A stretch of DNA of 64,000 nt, taken from the NCBI RefSeq assembly GCF_026262505.1, contig NC_067207.1, forward strand, positions 17,948,082 to 18,012,081, given 5' to 3'. Under the pieces are notes generated by a model, which saw nothing but the letters and a program-made list of their open reading frames with translations, searched no databases and had not been told where the DNA came from. The position numbers and the translations under genes are program-made. Below are positions 1 through 11,585 of this stretch, in pieces (the first letter of the stretch is position 1; the number at the start of each line of letters is the position of its first letter). The DNA is from Trichomonas vaginalis G3. Its lineage: Eukaryota > Parabasalia > Trichomonadida > Trichomonadidae.

Positions 1-298
1 TTTACAAGATGTCAGTAATGCATATTCAATAACTATGAAAATCTAGCCAAGCATGGATTTTTTTCGAAAAAAAATTGTATTAAATTTCATTTTTCATTCT
101 TTATACAAGTTTTAACCTTTGGTGCAATTATATCCTATCGCAAATGCATTATTGACGTTATTACTTGGATACTTCTTCATAACGCTAAATCTTCAAATTA
201 GTTATGTGTTTTTACTAAAGTTGGAAAGGTATTAAAAAGGAAATGTTAATAAATATACATGTTTAATTAAAAAACAAACAAGAATAAATTAAATAATT

Positions 299-523
299 TT
301 ATTTCTTAGGAAAGTCTAAGTTTTGTAATAGATAAATTGCTTTTTGTGTCTCTTCTTCATCAATTTCTGGATGTTGATTCTCAGGTGGCGGACTAATTAA
401 AACATCATGGGCAATATCAAACCATTGTTTTAGTTCGTTGGCAGAAGGAAAATGATCTTCTTGTATTGGCGTTATTAATGATTGAAAATCATCAGTTGAT
501 TCTGCATTTTGGGAATTTTCCAA
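299..523 (-). CDS. Doubtful small ORF, acidic 74-aa hypothetical protein
   Basis: An open frame of about 74 codons, acidic, with a run of prolines near the middle (SPPPENQHPE). It has no ATG: the frame is open back to a TGA about 20 codons upstream, and only a TTG is available where the frame is usually started. The stop is TAA followed by A, giving the UAAA that trichomonads use as poly(A) signal. The sequence is not low-complexity and is unchanged in unit 2, which favours a remnant or the last exon of a gene over chance. I recognise no family. Confidence 0.3.
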   Translation of the reverse strand: MENSQNAESTDDFQSLITPIQEDHFPSANELKQWFDIAHDVLISPPPENQHPEIDEEETQKAIYLLQNLDFPKK

Positions 524-1281
524 ATTTTCATTTGGAAAATTTAAATTTTGAGATATTGTTGAAGCACTCAGATCTCATTTTTAAAATATCTGCACCAAAT
601 TCTTACATCTGATAATTTTCATGTGTAACCAATGTTTCCCAATCCCTTTGCCATACCCTACTAATCGCAAATTCATTCCCTTTAATTTTGTATTAAATTT
701 AAATTCCAATCTTAATTTCTACATTATTTATGCTAACCCTTTAAATTTTGTTCTTATTTATTCACCCTCAGATACAAATTTATTTAGAATGTATTCCTCT
801 GAGGTCTATATTTGTATTCGAAAATAAAATCTTTAAAACTCTCTAAGTTATCATTTTCTCTTCAGATATCTAATATTTTTCTAATGACATAACTACTTTG
901 GACGCATATCCAAATTCCAAAAAAAATATGGAAAAAATAAAAATGAAATTGAAAAATACAATTTTTGATATGTAAAAAGAGATTTTGAAAAAAATTGGGA
1001 AAAAGAGTATCTAATAAAATTGTTTGAGATCTATGTAGACATAGTTTTTACATTAAAAAATCAATAATATTGAAATTGATCTGAATATATCTTTTTTTTA
1101 AGTTTGAATGCATTAATCTCAAAGCATTTGATAAAATACTGGTTTTATTTCAAAATTCTAAATAATTTGTAATTAGATCTTTATGATGTAATTTAATTTT
1201 AAACAAGTACAGATAAAGAGAATCATAATAAAGGTGATCTATATTGCTTAAGTAAAATTGAGTATAATAGATCGATCTTAA
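524..1281. other. Gene-free AT-rich stretch
   Basis: I see no convincing gene. A 68-codon frame at 621-827 starts with ATG, but its amino-acid content (N, F, I, Y, L) is what AT-rich DNA gives by chance. The stretch ends at the N gap. Confidence 0.6.
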
Positions 1282-1381
1282 NNNNNNNNNNNNNNNNNNN
1301 NNNNNNNNNNNNNNNNNNNNNNNNNNNNNNNNNNNNNNNNNNNNNNNNNNNNNNNNNNNNNNNNNNNNNNNNNNNNNNNNN
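1282..1381. other. Assembly gap of exactly 100 N
   Basis: One hundred N, the conventional length for a gap of unknown size. The matching place in unit 2 (37154-37731) holds 578 bp, mostly a 49/28-bp minisatellite, so the assembler probably failed on that repeat here. Confidence 0.99.
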
Positions 1382-4347
1382 ATATATCCGTTTCTCTCAC
1401 AATTTTCAATAAATATTATTGTTCAAACGGAAATATAAATAAACAATTCAAAAATAAAAATGTAAATGTAAATTGAAAATGTATTATAAACATGCTAAAA
1501 AGCGTATATTTTAAACTTAAAGGAAAAATGATAAGGGAGTTTTAATTTTTTTTTCAAAAAAATTAAGGAACTTAAATTGAGATTATCAGGCTATGTAGTG
1601 GGTATTTTTACGATCTGACTGCAGAAATCGAATCAGCGAGACCCGAAGATTCATATTCCGCCGGAAAAATAGGGTTTCGAGGCGTAGATAGGGATAAAAA
1701 GATGCTTTAAGAAGATCTCAGTAGAAATATGGTTTATAAGAGGATATAGGTCAGGATATAAGATTATGAAAATTGAAGAAGTGAATTATCAAGATGTATT
1801 TATGAGTAAACTATATTGTTTTAAGCTATCTAAATCTGTTTTGATATAAATTAAAGCGTATACTTATGCAAAATGCGAAATTTAAATTAATACTTTTTTT
1901 TGCTATTTGGACACAAAGCTAACAATCCATCCAATAAATGACGTATACCTAGCGAGATGAAGCATTTTAACATGAAAGACAAGAAAATCTGATTACTTGT
2001 GTTGAAAGTTTCTGTATTTCGTCTTCTTCCAAACACAGCGTTCAGATGCAGAAGAAAATGCAGCCGTAATGACGCAAAAAGACACTAAAATAAATTGGAG
2101 AATTTCTGTAAAGTTTTTACTGAGCTTTGTTATTGAACCCGAATTTGTTGCTGAGTGACAGGATATTAAATCTACGACATTCATGAGTAATTGTTATCAA
2201 TTTGTCAATAAATTATGTTGAAGATGGTTTAAATGTCTTCGAAGGCATGAAATTAGATCCTAAATCTATTTGAGTTAATAAAAGAGAACAAATGTTGAAA
2301 GAGTTGTCATATTGCCTACAAAATTTTCAAACATTTGCATTGAGACAATGTGAAAAAATGATGTCCAAAATACCTTTACTAAAATATTTTTAATTTGAAT
2401 CATAACAAGGAAAAAATAATGGCAGAATAAGAAAAAAAAACAAAGATGTTATGATTTGAACAGTTGCCTTTTAGATTCAAAAAGAGCATAGTTTCCAACC
2501 CTACACTACCTTCCTTTCTGATAAAAAGCTGAATAATTAGTATTTAATGAATTCTCCAACTTGGGGATTTGCGGCTTTTCCAAAATCTGTTATGATAATT
2601 CTATATAGCAATTGATATATAATATGTTTTTTATAATCAAATAATTTTTTAGTCCAGATAAATTTTTTAAAATTTCAAAGTCTTTCCATTCTACTAACGC
2701 TCTTCACATCCATATTCTTTACCATATATATAATATAACGCCTTATTTTAATTCCCATGTTTACGATTTATTTGTCGAAAAACTGTCTTGCCCATTAACA
2801 TCTCGCGAAAATTTTCGACTTTTTGAATGGCCGTTTTCAAGATCTCAAAAACTGTGGGATATTTTTTACAAAGCTAATCGACATTTATTTACCACATATA
2901 TGTACTATACAATGCACCTGGTTTCATCGAATTTTTACCGTCAGTTTTCTCGTGAGACTACCTTTAAAAATACGTTTGGAAAATTAATTTTTAGCATTTT
3001 AGGAATTTTCTCACTTTTCTTCCAAATTGACATCCTTACTCCCAGGAGTATAATTCTTTAATCAAGAGTAAAAAATAATATTGAAAATTAAAAAACAGTT
3101 TTTAATTGATCCAAAAATATATTGCTAAAAAGTAGTAAATATGTCTATCATAAAAGCCTTATTAAAATTTTAAAATACATGTTTTTTATTCATATTTATA
3201 ATTTTTCAAACATTATTTTCTTCAAAATCAAGAGAAAATATATTTTCTACATATAAAAACTCTTAATCTCTTAATTGGAATACTGATCCACATCATCGAT
3301 AAAATCTTATTTCTCTTCTGATAACTGCAAAGCAACAGATTCGAATGCTGTTTCAGGCTATATAAACAGTAGAGTGATCGCACTCGGCTTATTCATTTAT
3401 CAAAATCTCAATCAAAAAAAAAATTATCACAGTATCTCAGCCGCAAAAATGGTTCATGAAATCTTCAATTACTTCCAAATTTGAACATATTCATTCAGCT
3501 TGTCTTGATATGTCATATTTTCGCAATTTTTTGTGAGAATTCAAAATAAATATGTATAGCGAGGTTAATGAAATTAAGGCTGTGATTACAACCCATTCAT
3601 TATGTGCTGCTTCTTCTAAACTATATATTATACTGCTGATTATTCCCCAAGTAGCATTTGATTTTAATTTTTATGCGAATTTCAAAATTTGATGTTTTAA
3701 CATCAGTAATTGAACACCTTGAATTCTAAAAATCATATTGTAATTCAAATTTTATTAATTGATCTTTCAATTGCGCGTTTAGAAAAAGGATGATATAATA
3801 TTTTAAAAATATTATGTATGTATAATATGAATTTGAATAAAACTGTTCTTAGTATTAATGACCTTTGGTTCGCATTGTAAAATACGAAAAAAAATAAGTT
3901 ATTTTTATTTGTTTACATATTGTGCCAATTTTCATTATCATACATGCTGTCTAAGCACTCATAGTAATTAAAGTAGTTGGATATGATGTTGACATATAAT
4001 TGTAATTTATAAATTTATTTGATATGCAGCCTTAGTTAAAATTTTAATAAAATACAACTGAAACAAGCTACAAAATAACCAATGATATGCATATTTTAGC
4101 ACGTCTAAAAAAAGTCAAATGTGAATTGATATATTCGATTTCTTTTGCAAAAATTTTAGTAAAATATTAATCTTTGATATATTTTCTGGATGTGTCAAAA
4201 AATTCTGATAACTCCTTTTGAACGATATCCTAGTTGAGTTAGAAGGGAAGTGAAAAATTGAATGCATCATCTCACCTCAGAGACCCTAGTCAAATATTTG
4301 AATCCAGTCAGGTGATGTGATATCGATCCAACCAAAAAATCTAGTGT
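1382..4347. other. Intergenic stretch upstream of the GH30 gene
   Basis: Nearly 3 kb without a convincing gene. A 63-codon reverse frame at 1993-2184 has an ATG but no recognisable feature. A diverged dispersed-repeat block lies at 1596-1765. A short shared string (GGTAGTCTCACGA) occurs in reverse orientation near 2950 and again near 34545, hinting at another old repeat. No clear promoter motif could be assigned to the GH30 gene. Confidence 0.6.
1596..1765 (+). repeat. Diverged copy of the core of the 21368-22075 fold-back element
   Basis: The block beginning ACGATCTGAC and continuing through GCAGAAATCGAATCAGCG matches the interior and right arm of the fold-back at about 21820-21990, roughly three bases in four over some 170 bp by eye. 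No terminal repeats survive here. It looks like an old relic of the same family. The most conserved part is the ACGATCTGAC-GAATCAGCG segment, which lies outside the arms in the other copy. Confidence 0.55.
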
Positions 4348-5766
4348 ATGTCAAATCTAGGTCCTCATAGGGAAGGATTTCGTGGATTACCAAATGCAGA
4401 TGATGTGTATGCATATACAACAACAGGCGATCAAAGCAAACTTTTCGAACCATCTGTAATTTCATTTAATAAAGTTTCTGGCAATAATCCAACAGTTGTC
4501 ATCAATCCTGATTCAAAGTTCCAAACGATCGATGGATTTGGAGCTGCTATTACAGGTTCCACAGCATATAACTTAAAACAAATGACTCAAGAAGCAAGAG
4601 ACAAGTTCCTTAAAGATACATTCGATCCAGACACAGGTATGGGCTATTCTTTCATTCGTATTTCTATCGGTTGCTCAGACTTTTCTCTCAAAGATTTCAC
4701 AGAATGTGATAAAGAAGGAATTGACAATTTCGCTCTTGATTCCGAAGATACAGACATTATCATCCCAATTATACAGCAAATTCTCAAGATTAACCCTTCT
4801 GTTAAAATTATTGCAACTCCTTGGACTCCTCCTATTTGGATGAAGGTTTCAGACCTGTCCACCCTTAGAAGACATAATTCCTTCATTTCTGGTTACCTTG
4901 ATCCAAGACTTTACCAAGAATATGCTACTTATTTTGTCAAATACGTCCAAGCAATGGCCAAATACAATTTTCACATCTACGCCATCACATTACAAAATGA
5001 GCCACTTAATAAAGGCAACTCCGCTTCTTGTTTCATGGGCTACGAGCAACAAAGAGATTTTATTAAGACAGCTCTTGGTCCACAGTTCGCTGCAAACAAC
5101 ATTTCGACAAAGATCATTATTTACGACCATAATTATAACTACGATAACATTGTTACTCAAGAACATTATCCAGTTCACATTTACGATGACGCCGAGGCTA
5201 ATAAATACATTGATGGTGCTGCTTATCATGCTTATGGTGGTTTCAACACAGAAATGGACTATGTTACTAGCAAATATCCTAATAAGAATTTATATTTCAC
5301 AGAAATAGCAATTGGCGAATGGAATTACAATTTCCAGGGCGACTTGATGTGGAATACACGTGAAATCGGTATTGGAACCCTTAATAAAGGCAGCAAATGC
5401 GCAATCATGTGGAATTTGCTTCTTGATACAAACCATGGACCATATCGTCCAAATGGATGCTCCAATTCCTATGGAGCAGTTGATGTTAAAGTTCCTGGTT
5501 ACTCAGAGCTCATTTACAGGTCTCATTACTATGATATGGCACATCTTTCCAAAGTTATTAAGCCAGACTCCATCAGACTTGGAACAACAGTCTCAGGAAG
5601 CTCAAATGTCTATGCTACATCAGCTATTAACACAAACGGATTCATTGGCGCTGTTTTACTTAATGATCAGGACCAAGACGTCACTGTTTCAGTCCACTGT
5701 GGCTCCCATGCATTTGATGTCCCGATGTCAAAGAGATCTGTTGTTTCCGTCATTTGGAAACAATAA
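4348..5766 (+). CDS. GH30 glucosylceramidase-like glycoside hydrolase
   Basis: The 472-residue product is a glycoside hydrolase family 30 enzyme, most like glucosylceramidase (glucocerebrosidase), which removes glucose from glucosylceramide. Visible marks are the entry motif IDGFGAAITGS at residues 61-71, TPWTPPIWMK at 157-166, the acid/base glutamate in LQNEP (E218) and the nucleophile glutamate in YFTEIA (E319). Their spacing of 101 residues is close to that of the human enzyme. A beta-sandwich-like C-terminal tail follows from about residue 400. Length is normal for the family. No N-terminal signal peptide or membrane segment is visible, so a lysosomal or secreted location is not shown by the sequence. 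An in-frame TAG two codons before the ATG and a TGA further up fix the start. The stop forms UAAA. Confidence 0.93.
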   Translation: MSNLGPHREGFRGLPNADDVYAYTTTGDQSKLFEPSVISFNKVSGNNPTVVINPDSKFQTIDGFGAAITGSTAYNLKQMTQEARDKFLKDTFDPDTGMGYSFIRISIGCSDFSLKDFTECDKEGIDNFALDSEDTDIIIPIIQQILKINPSVKIIATPWTPPIWMKVSDLSTLRRHNSFISGYLDPRLYQEYATYFVKYVQAMAKYNFHIYAITLQNEPLNKGNSASCFMGYEQQRDFIKTALGPQFAANNISTKIIIYDHNYNYDNIVTQEHYPVHIYDDAEANKYIDGAAYHAYGGFNTEMDYVTSKYPNKNLYFTEIAIGEWNYNFQGDLMWNTREIGIGTLNKGSKCAIMWNLLLDTNHGPYRPNGCSNSYGAVDVKVPGYSELIYRSHYYDMAHLSKVIKPDSIRLGTTVSGSSNVYATSAINTNGFIGAVLLNDQDQDVTVSVHCGSHAFDVPMSKRSVVSVIWKQ

Positions 5767-6504
5767 ATGAAAAAAAATTAATTTTAAATTTTAATAAATA
5801 GTTTCAAATATATATTGAATTTCCTCATATTTCTTCTGAACATAATTATCTAACACAATATATTATGATTTGAAACATTATACACAATCAGAATTTTGAT
5901 TTTCTCTTTTTTTAATCTATAACCTTGTACAATGAATTTTCACAACAATCTCAATATATTACCAGAAGACAGATAGCAATTTTGTCTTATCCAAAATTAT
6001 AATGATTTTTGTACCTGATCATATAGGAAAAGAGAAGTTCGGATAATAATACTGACTTATTCTAGCATCAATATTCGAGAAAATGCATTAAAAAAAAGCA
6101 AAAACATCAAAATCGAATATAATCCCTAGTTTTCGAAAGAGTTAAAGTATTTTCCAATTAGGAAACAATAATTGTGCCCATAACAGATTAATGTTGATAG
6201 ATATTTAAAGCATCGATAATGTTCAGTGATAGATATGAAGTGATCCTATCGATCTCCATCTATCGATAGATAAATTTGAGATAAAATCTATCGTCAATTT
6301 TATACATCGCTGTGAAATAATGATTAATTATGTGTATAGATGATATTATTTCTTGGTTAGTAAACATGACGGCGGTTTTAATAAAATGGTGTCAATAAAA
6401 AGTATTGTTGTAAATGTTCGTATTTTAACACGATAGACATGTTTTGGCAAATTTTTTGAAAATTGAGCCGATGTTCAAAACAATCAGTTTGACACTCTCG
6501 ATAA
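5767..6504. other. Intergenic region between GH30 and clathrin genes
   Basis: About 740 bp of AT-rich DNA with no gene. It contains the TATCGAT-type motif cluster at 6205-6297, roughly 210-300 bp before the clathrin ATG. Confidence 0.7.
6205..6297. promoter_or_regulatory. Cluster of TATCGAT / TATCGTC motifs upstream of clathrin
   Basis: Within about 90 bp there are ATCGATA, CTATCGATC, the palindrome ATCTATCGATAGAT and one TATCGTC (6289-6295). TATCGTC resembles the MRE-2f Myb recognition element described for the ap65-1 promoter of Trichomonas vaginalis. A role in clathrin transcription is inferred only from position. The same cluster sits before the unit 2 copy. Confidence 0.35.
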
Positions 6505-9500
6505 ATGTCACAGCCTATCTTTGTCAACGAGGTTTTCTCGTTTGCTTCTCAGAACATGGACCCGAGATTTGCAGTCCCATCCAATTCTGCAGTCTCTAAG
6601 GACAAATATCTCTGCGTCCGCGAAGAAAACGGACCAGAATCTTCTGTCGCCATCATTGACCTTCAGCAGGGCAACCAGATCACAAGACATAAAATGAGCG
6701 CCGATGCTGCAGTCATGCATCCATCTCGCAACGTTATTGCTCTTCGTGGTAACAATGCTCTCCAAGTTTTCGATCTCAACACACGCCAACGCCTTAAATC
6801 ATTCACCGTTCCAGAAAACATGCAAGTTACATACTGGAAATTCGTCGACGATGATACTCTCATGTTTGTTGTTGGTAATGCTGTTTTCCACTGGACAATG
6901 AGCCAGAACAACAACCCAGTTCAGGTATTCCAGCTTCTCCCACAACTCGCCAACACACAGATCATTGGCTACGCTGTTTCCCAGGACAAGCAGTGGTATT
7001 TACTTTCTGGCCTCACACAGGAGAACAACCAGATTGTCGGCAAGCTCCAGATTTACTCCAACGAGCACAAGGTCTCCAAGTTATCGATGCCTTCAATGGT
7101 GTTTTCGCTAACATCGGCAATCTTCAGCTTCTTGCCTTCGCTTCAAAGGCTGGCAACATGAAGCTCAACATCTTCCCACTTGGCAGCTCCCCAGAAGCCC
7201 AATCCTTCGGCAGAAAGTTCCAGGATCTCCAAGCTCCACCGGATGCTCAGGACGACTTACCACTCTACGTTCTCTTCTCACAGAAGTACAACTCCATCTA
7301 CATGGTTACACGTGGCGGTCTCCTCTACATGATGGAACTCCAATCCGCAACAGTTTATCTCTCCGTCAGAATCGCCAACACACCACAGATCCTCGCCAAC
7401 TCCACAACAAACGGTGGAATCCTCGCTCTCGGCAAGGACGGCCGTCTCGTTTCAATCGCCATCAACAATGATACAATTGTCGACTACATTACACAGCGCG
7501 CTGGTGCCCAAGTTGCTGCCAAGGTCGCTGCCAACGCCGGCATCCACATGTCGAACGATTTCATCACACAGTAGTTCGATCAGCTCCTTCTCCAGGGCAA
7601 CTTCCAGGAAGCCGCTCGTGTTGCCGCTACAACACCTGGCGATGCTCTCCGTGGTGCTGCTACAATCTCCAAGTTACAGAGATTGCCAACACAGCCAGGA
7701 GGCCATCCACCGCTTCTCCAGTACTTGTCCGCTCTTATTACACAGACAAAGCTCACAGAAGTCGAATCTGTTGAGTTCTGCCGCATTGTCATCAACATGG
7801 GCAAGGCCAACCTCATCCAGAACTGGATCAAGAACGACAGCCTCACACCATCAGAGAACTTAGGTGATGTTTGCAAGCAAGCTGATCCAATCACAGCCGC
7901 CGCCATCTACATCCGCGCTGGTGCACACGCAAAGGTCTGCGCCACATTCGCTGAGATGGGCTCATTCGACAAGATCGCACAGTACTGCCAGCAGTACAAC
8001 TACACATGCGACTGGCTCCAGATCATCACACTCATCGCCCGCTCCAACCCAGAAGGACTTGCCCAGCTCCTCAATTTCGTTGCTAACAACGGCCAACCAC
8101 TTGTCAACGCCATGCAAGTTGTCACAATCCTTCAGCAGTTCTCCCTCTTCACACAGGCTGCTTCATTTTTGGTATCTGTTCTTGTCCAGAACCGTGAGGA
8201 AGATTCCGATCTCCAGACACTTCTCTTCGAGATCACATTGACCAACATCCCACGTGTTGCTGAAGAACTCTTCGCCAAGGAATGCTACACATTCTACGAC
8301 CGCCAGAAGGTTGCCAACCTCTGCGAACGTGCAGGCAACTTCCAGCGCGCTCTCGAGCACTACACAGACCTTCCATCCATCAAGCGCTGCATCGTCAACA
8401 CACAGTCAATCAACCCAGACTTCTTAGTCCAGTACTTCGCAACAATGGATCCAAAGTGGGTCATGGAGTGCCTCCAGGAACTTCTCACAAACAACCAGCA
8501 ACAGAACGTCCAACTCGTCGTCAAGGTCGCTGGCACATACTACGACAAGCTCGGCATCGACACACTCCTTGCATTGTTCAACAAGACAAAGGCTACACAG
8601 GCTATCTACTACTTCTTAGCTCTTGTCGTTACAACATGCACAGATCCAGATATCCACTTCCGCTACATCGAAGCTGCAACAAAGCTTCAGGACTACGGCG
8701 AAGTTGAGAGAATGTGCCGTGAGTCAGAATACCTCCAGCCAGAGCGTGTTCGTGACTTCCTCATGCAGGCTGATCTCCCAGACCGCGTCCCACTCATCGT
8801 TCTCTGCAACAGATTCGGATTCGCTGAGGATCTTACAAAGTACCTCTACAAGAAGAATGCTTCCCGCGAACTCGAAATCTACATCCAGAAGTTCAACCCA
8901 GCCATGGCCGGCCGTGTCATCGGTGCCCTCATCGATATCGAAGCACCACAGGAGTACATCGTCAAGTTGATCAACTCCGTCCAGCACACAGCACCAATGG
9001 AGGAGCTCATCAAGGAGACAATGAAGCGCGAGAGACTGCGCCTTCTCCAACAGATCCTCGAACAGCGCCAGGCTTCTGGTTCTGTCGATCCAGCCACAAA
9101 CAACGGTATCGTTCTCCTCGCCTACAACATGGGCCGCAACCCAGAACGCGCCCTCCGCGAGAACCAGTACTACGATCCAAAGTTTGTCGGTGAGATCCTT
9201 GCCAAGCGCGATGCCCACCTCGCATGCATTGCCTACGCCAAGGGCCAGTGCGATGACGAACTCATCGAGCTCACAAACACACACCAGCTCTACAAGGAAC
9301 AGGCCAGATACCTCGTCAACAGACAGGATGAGAACCTCTGGGCACGTGTTCTCAACCCAGAGAACCCACACATGAAGTTGGTTGTCGATGCTGTCATTTC
9401 CACAGCTCTTCCAGAGTGCGAAGACCCAGACAAGGTCTCAATGACAGTCAAGGCATTCATCACCGCCGACATCCCAGCACAGCTCCTCGGCCTTCTCGAG

Positions 9501-11585
9501 AAAGTCGTCATGGAGTCTCCACAGTTCAAGGAGAACGTTTCCCTCCAGAACTTGCTCATCCTCACAGCTGCTCAGTCAGACACAACACGCGTCATGAACT
9601 ACGTCCAGCGCCTCAACCACTACACATGGGAAAAGATTGCTGAGAAGCTCATCGACTTCCAGCTCTACGATGAAACAATCGCTGTCTACAAGAAGTACGA
9701 ACAGCCAGTCCTCGCCGTCAAGGTCATGCTCGACAACAAGGGCGATCTCCAAGGCGCTGCTGACTGGGCCGCCCACTGCGACGATCCAAACGTTTGGGGC
9801 GAAGTCGCTCGTGCTCAGCTCGCTGCCGGCGAAGTTGTCAACTCCATCGAGTCCTTCATCAAGTCAAAGGACACAAAGGAGTACTACGCCGTCATCGAGG
9901 CCGCTGAGAAGGCTGAAGAGTACAAGGCTCTTGTTCCATACCTTCAGCTCGCTCGCTCCAACCAGATCGGTGATCCAATCATCGAGACAGAGCTTCTCTT
10001 CGCTTACGCCAAGGTTGACATGCTCGGCGAGTTAGAGGAACTCGTTTCTTCTCCAAACTCCGCCCGCACAAAGGAAATCGCCGACCGCTGCTTCGATCAA
10101 CAGCTCTTCAAGGCCGCAAAGATCTTGTACACAGCAGTCAAGGACTACGCCCGCCTCGCAGAGACACTCATCGAACTCAAGGAACTCCAGGCCGCCATCG
10201 ACGCTGCACGCAAGGCATCATCCACAAAGTCATGGATGGCTGTACTCCGCGCTTGCATCGAAATCGGAGACTTCAAGCTCGCCCAGGTCGCTGGCTTACA
10301 GATCGTCATCGAAGCCGATCACCTTCTTGAGGTCATCAAGTTGTACGAAGACGGTGGCTACTTCACACAGGTCATTGGCTTACTTGAAGCAGCTCTCGGC
10401 TTAGAGCGCGCACACGGCGGCATCTTCACAGAGCTTGCCGTTCTCTACGCCAAGCACCAGCCAGAGAAGTGCATGGACCACCTCAAGCAGTTCAACCAGC
10501 GCATCGCCCTTTTCAAGGTCATCAAGATCCTCCAGGCCATGCACATGTGGAAGGAACTCACATACGCCTACGACAAGTATTCCGAGTTCGACAACGCCGT
10601 CACAACAATCATCGAGCACCCATCTGCTGCATGGACACACAACTACTTCAAGGAACTCGTCGCTCAGGTCTCCAACGCAGATATCCTCTACAGATCACTC
10701 AACTTCTACCTCACAATCTCTCCAATGGATATCCCAGACTTGTTGCAGACAATCGGTCCAAAGATTGACTCAACAAGACTTGTCGACATGTTCAAGCGCT
10801 CCAACAACCTCCAGCTCATCAAGTCATACCTCGCTTCCATCCAGTCCACAAACGTCCAGGCTGTCAACGAGGCCCTCAACAGAATGTACATCGAGGACGG
10901 CGACTACGACTCACTCAGACGCTCAATCGATGCATTCACACTCTTCGAACAGATCACATTGGCACGCGAGTTAGAGCACCACGAATGCTTGGAATTCCGC
11001 AGAATCTCATCCTACATCTTCAGAAAGAACCAGAGATGGAACGAGTCTATCTCCATCTCCAAGAAGGACGAGTTCTACAGAGATGCAATCGAGACAGCTG
11101 CTCAGTCCAAGGACACAAAGATCGCCGAAGATCTCATCAAGTTCTTCCTCGAGAAGAAGCTCCTCGAGTGCTTCGCCGCTGCCACATACGTCTGCTACGA
11201 CCTCCTCTCATCCGATGTCATCCTTGAACTCGCATGGAGACACAACTGCACAGACTTCGCAATGCCATTCCTCATCCAGTCAATGAGAGACCAGAACGCT
11301 GCCATCGCCAAGCTCCAGGCTGATGTCCAGGCTCTCTCTGGCACAGTCGAGGAGACAAAGACAGTCGCTGCTGCAGCTGCTTCTGCATCTGTCGCTCCAC
11401 CAGCATTCGACGGCGGATTCCCAGACCAGGGCGCTTCATTCGCTCAGTCAACTGATCCATTCGCTGCTTCCGGTGCTCCAGCTTCATTCGCCCCACCACA
11501 ACAGTTCGGAAACGCTTCATTCGGTGGCCAGCCAGGATTCGCTTCACAGGGTGGATTCCAACCACAGTTCCAGGGTGGATTCTAA
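6505..11585 (+). CDS. CHC: Clathrin heavy chain, copy 1 (in-frame TAG and one frameshift)
   Basis: Clathrin heavy chain forms the three-legged scaffold of coated vesicles. The ATG begins MSQPIFVNEVFSF, and the first ~330 residues form the beta-propeller terminal domain that binds adaptors. The rest is the helical linker and the repeated leg (CHCR) segments, ending near TDFAMPFLIQ, which aligns with the trimerisation region of animal clathrin. Total length is about 1693 codons against 1675 residues in human. A Gly/Phe/Gln-rich tail follows, containing DPF. Two oddities occur. One C is missing near 7078 relative to unit 2 (TCTCC for TCTCCC), which shifts the frame. An in-frame TAG at 7572-7574 lies between FITQ and FDQLLLQGNFQEAARVAA, both clearly clathrin. 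Segments YRSLNFYL and VNEALN match the family here but are shortened in unit 2. Codons end mostly in C. The stop forms UAAA. Confidence 0.95.

Noticed and set aside
621-827. 68-codon forward frame with ATG
   Set aside because: Composition fits AT-rich chance reading; identity in unit 2 only reflects the duplication.
1993-2184. 63-codon reverse frame
   Set aside because: Short, with no recognisable feature; conservation in unit 2 is uninformative.
7560-7576. A trichomonad-type 3' splice site (ACACAG) just before the clathrin TAG
   Set aside because: ACACAG is part of ordinary coding sequence (Thr-Gln) repeated throughout the gene. There is no matching GTAYGT donor, and the frame is continuous on both sides.
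8724-9371. 215-codon frame antisense to clathrin, and many other frames inside clathrin and GH30
   Set aside because: They are shadows of strongly biased codons in the sense genes; their compositions (runs of V, L, E or of S, T, R) are typical of out-of-frame reading.
6505-11585. Genome-wide reassignment of TAG to glutamine as the explanation of the clathrin TAG
   Set aside because: Kept only as a possibility: small genes in the virus-like DNA of this window end in TAG, and only one host gene here has an internal TAG.
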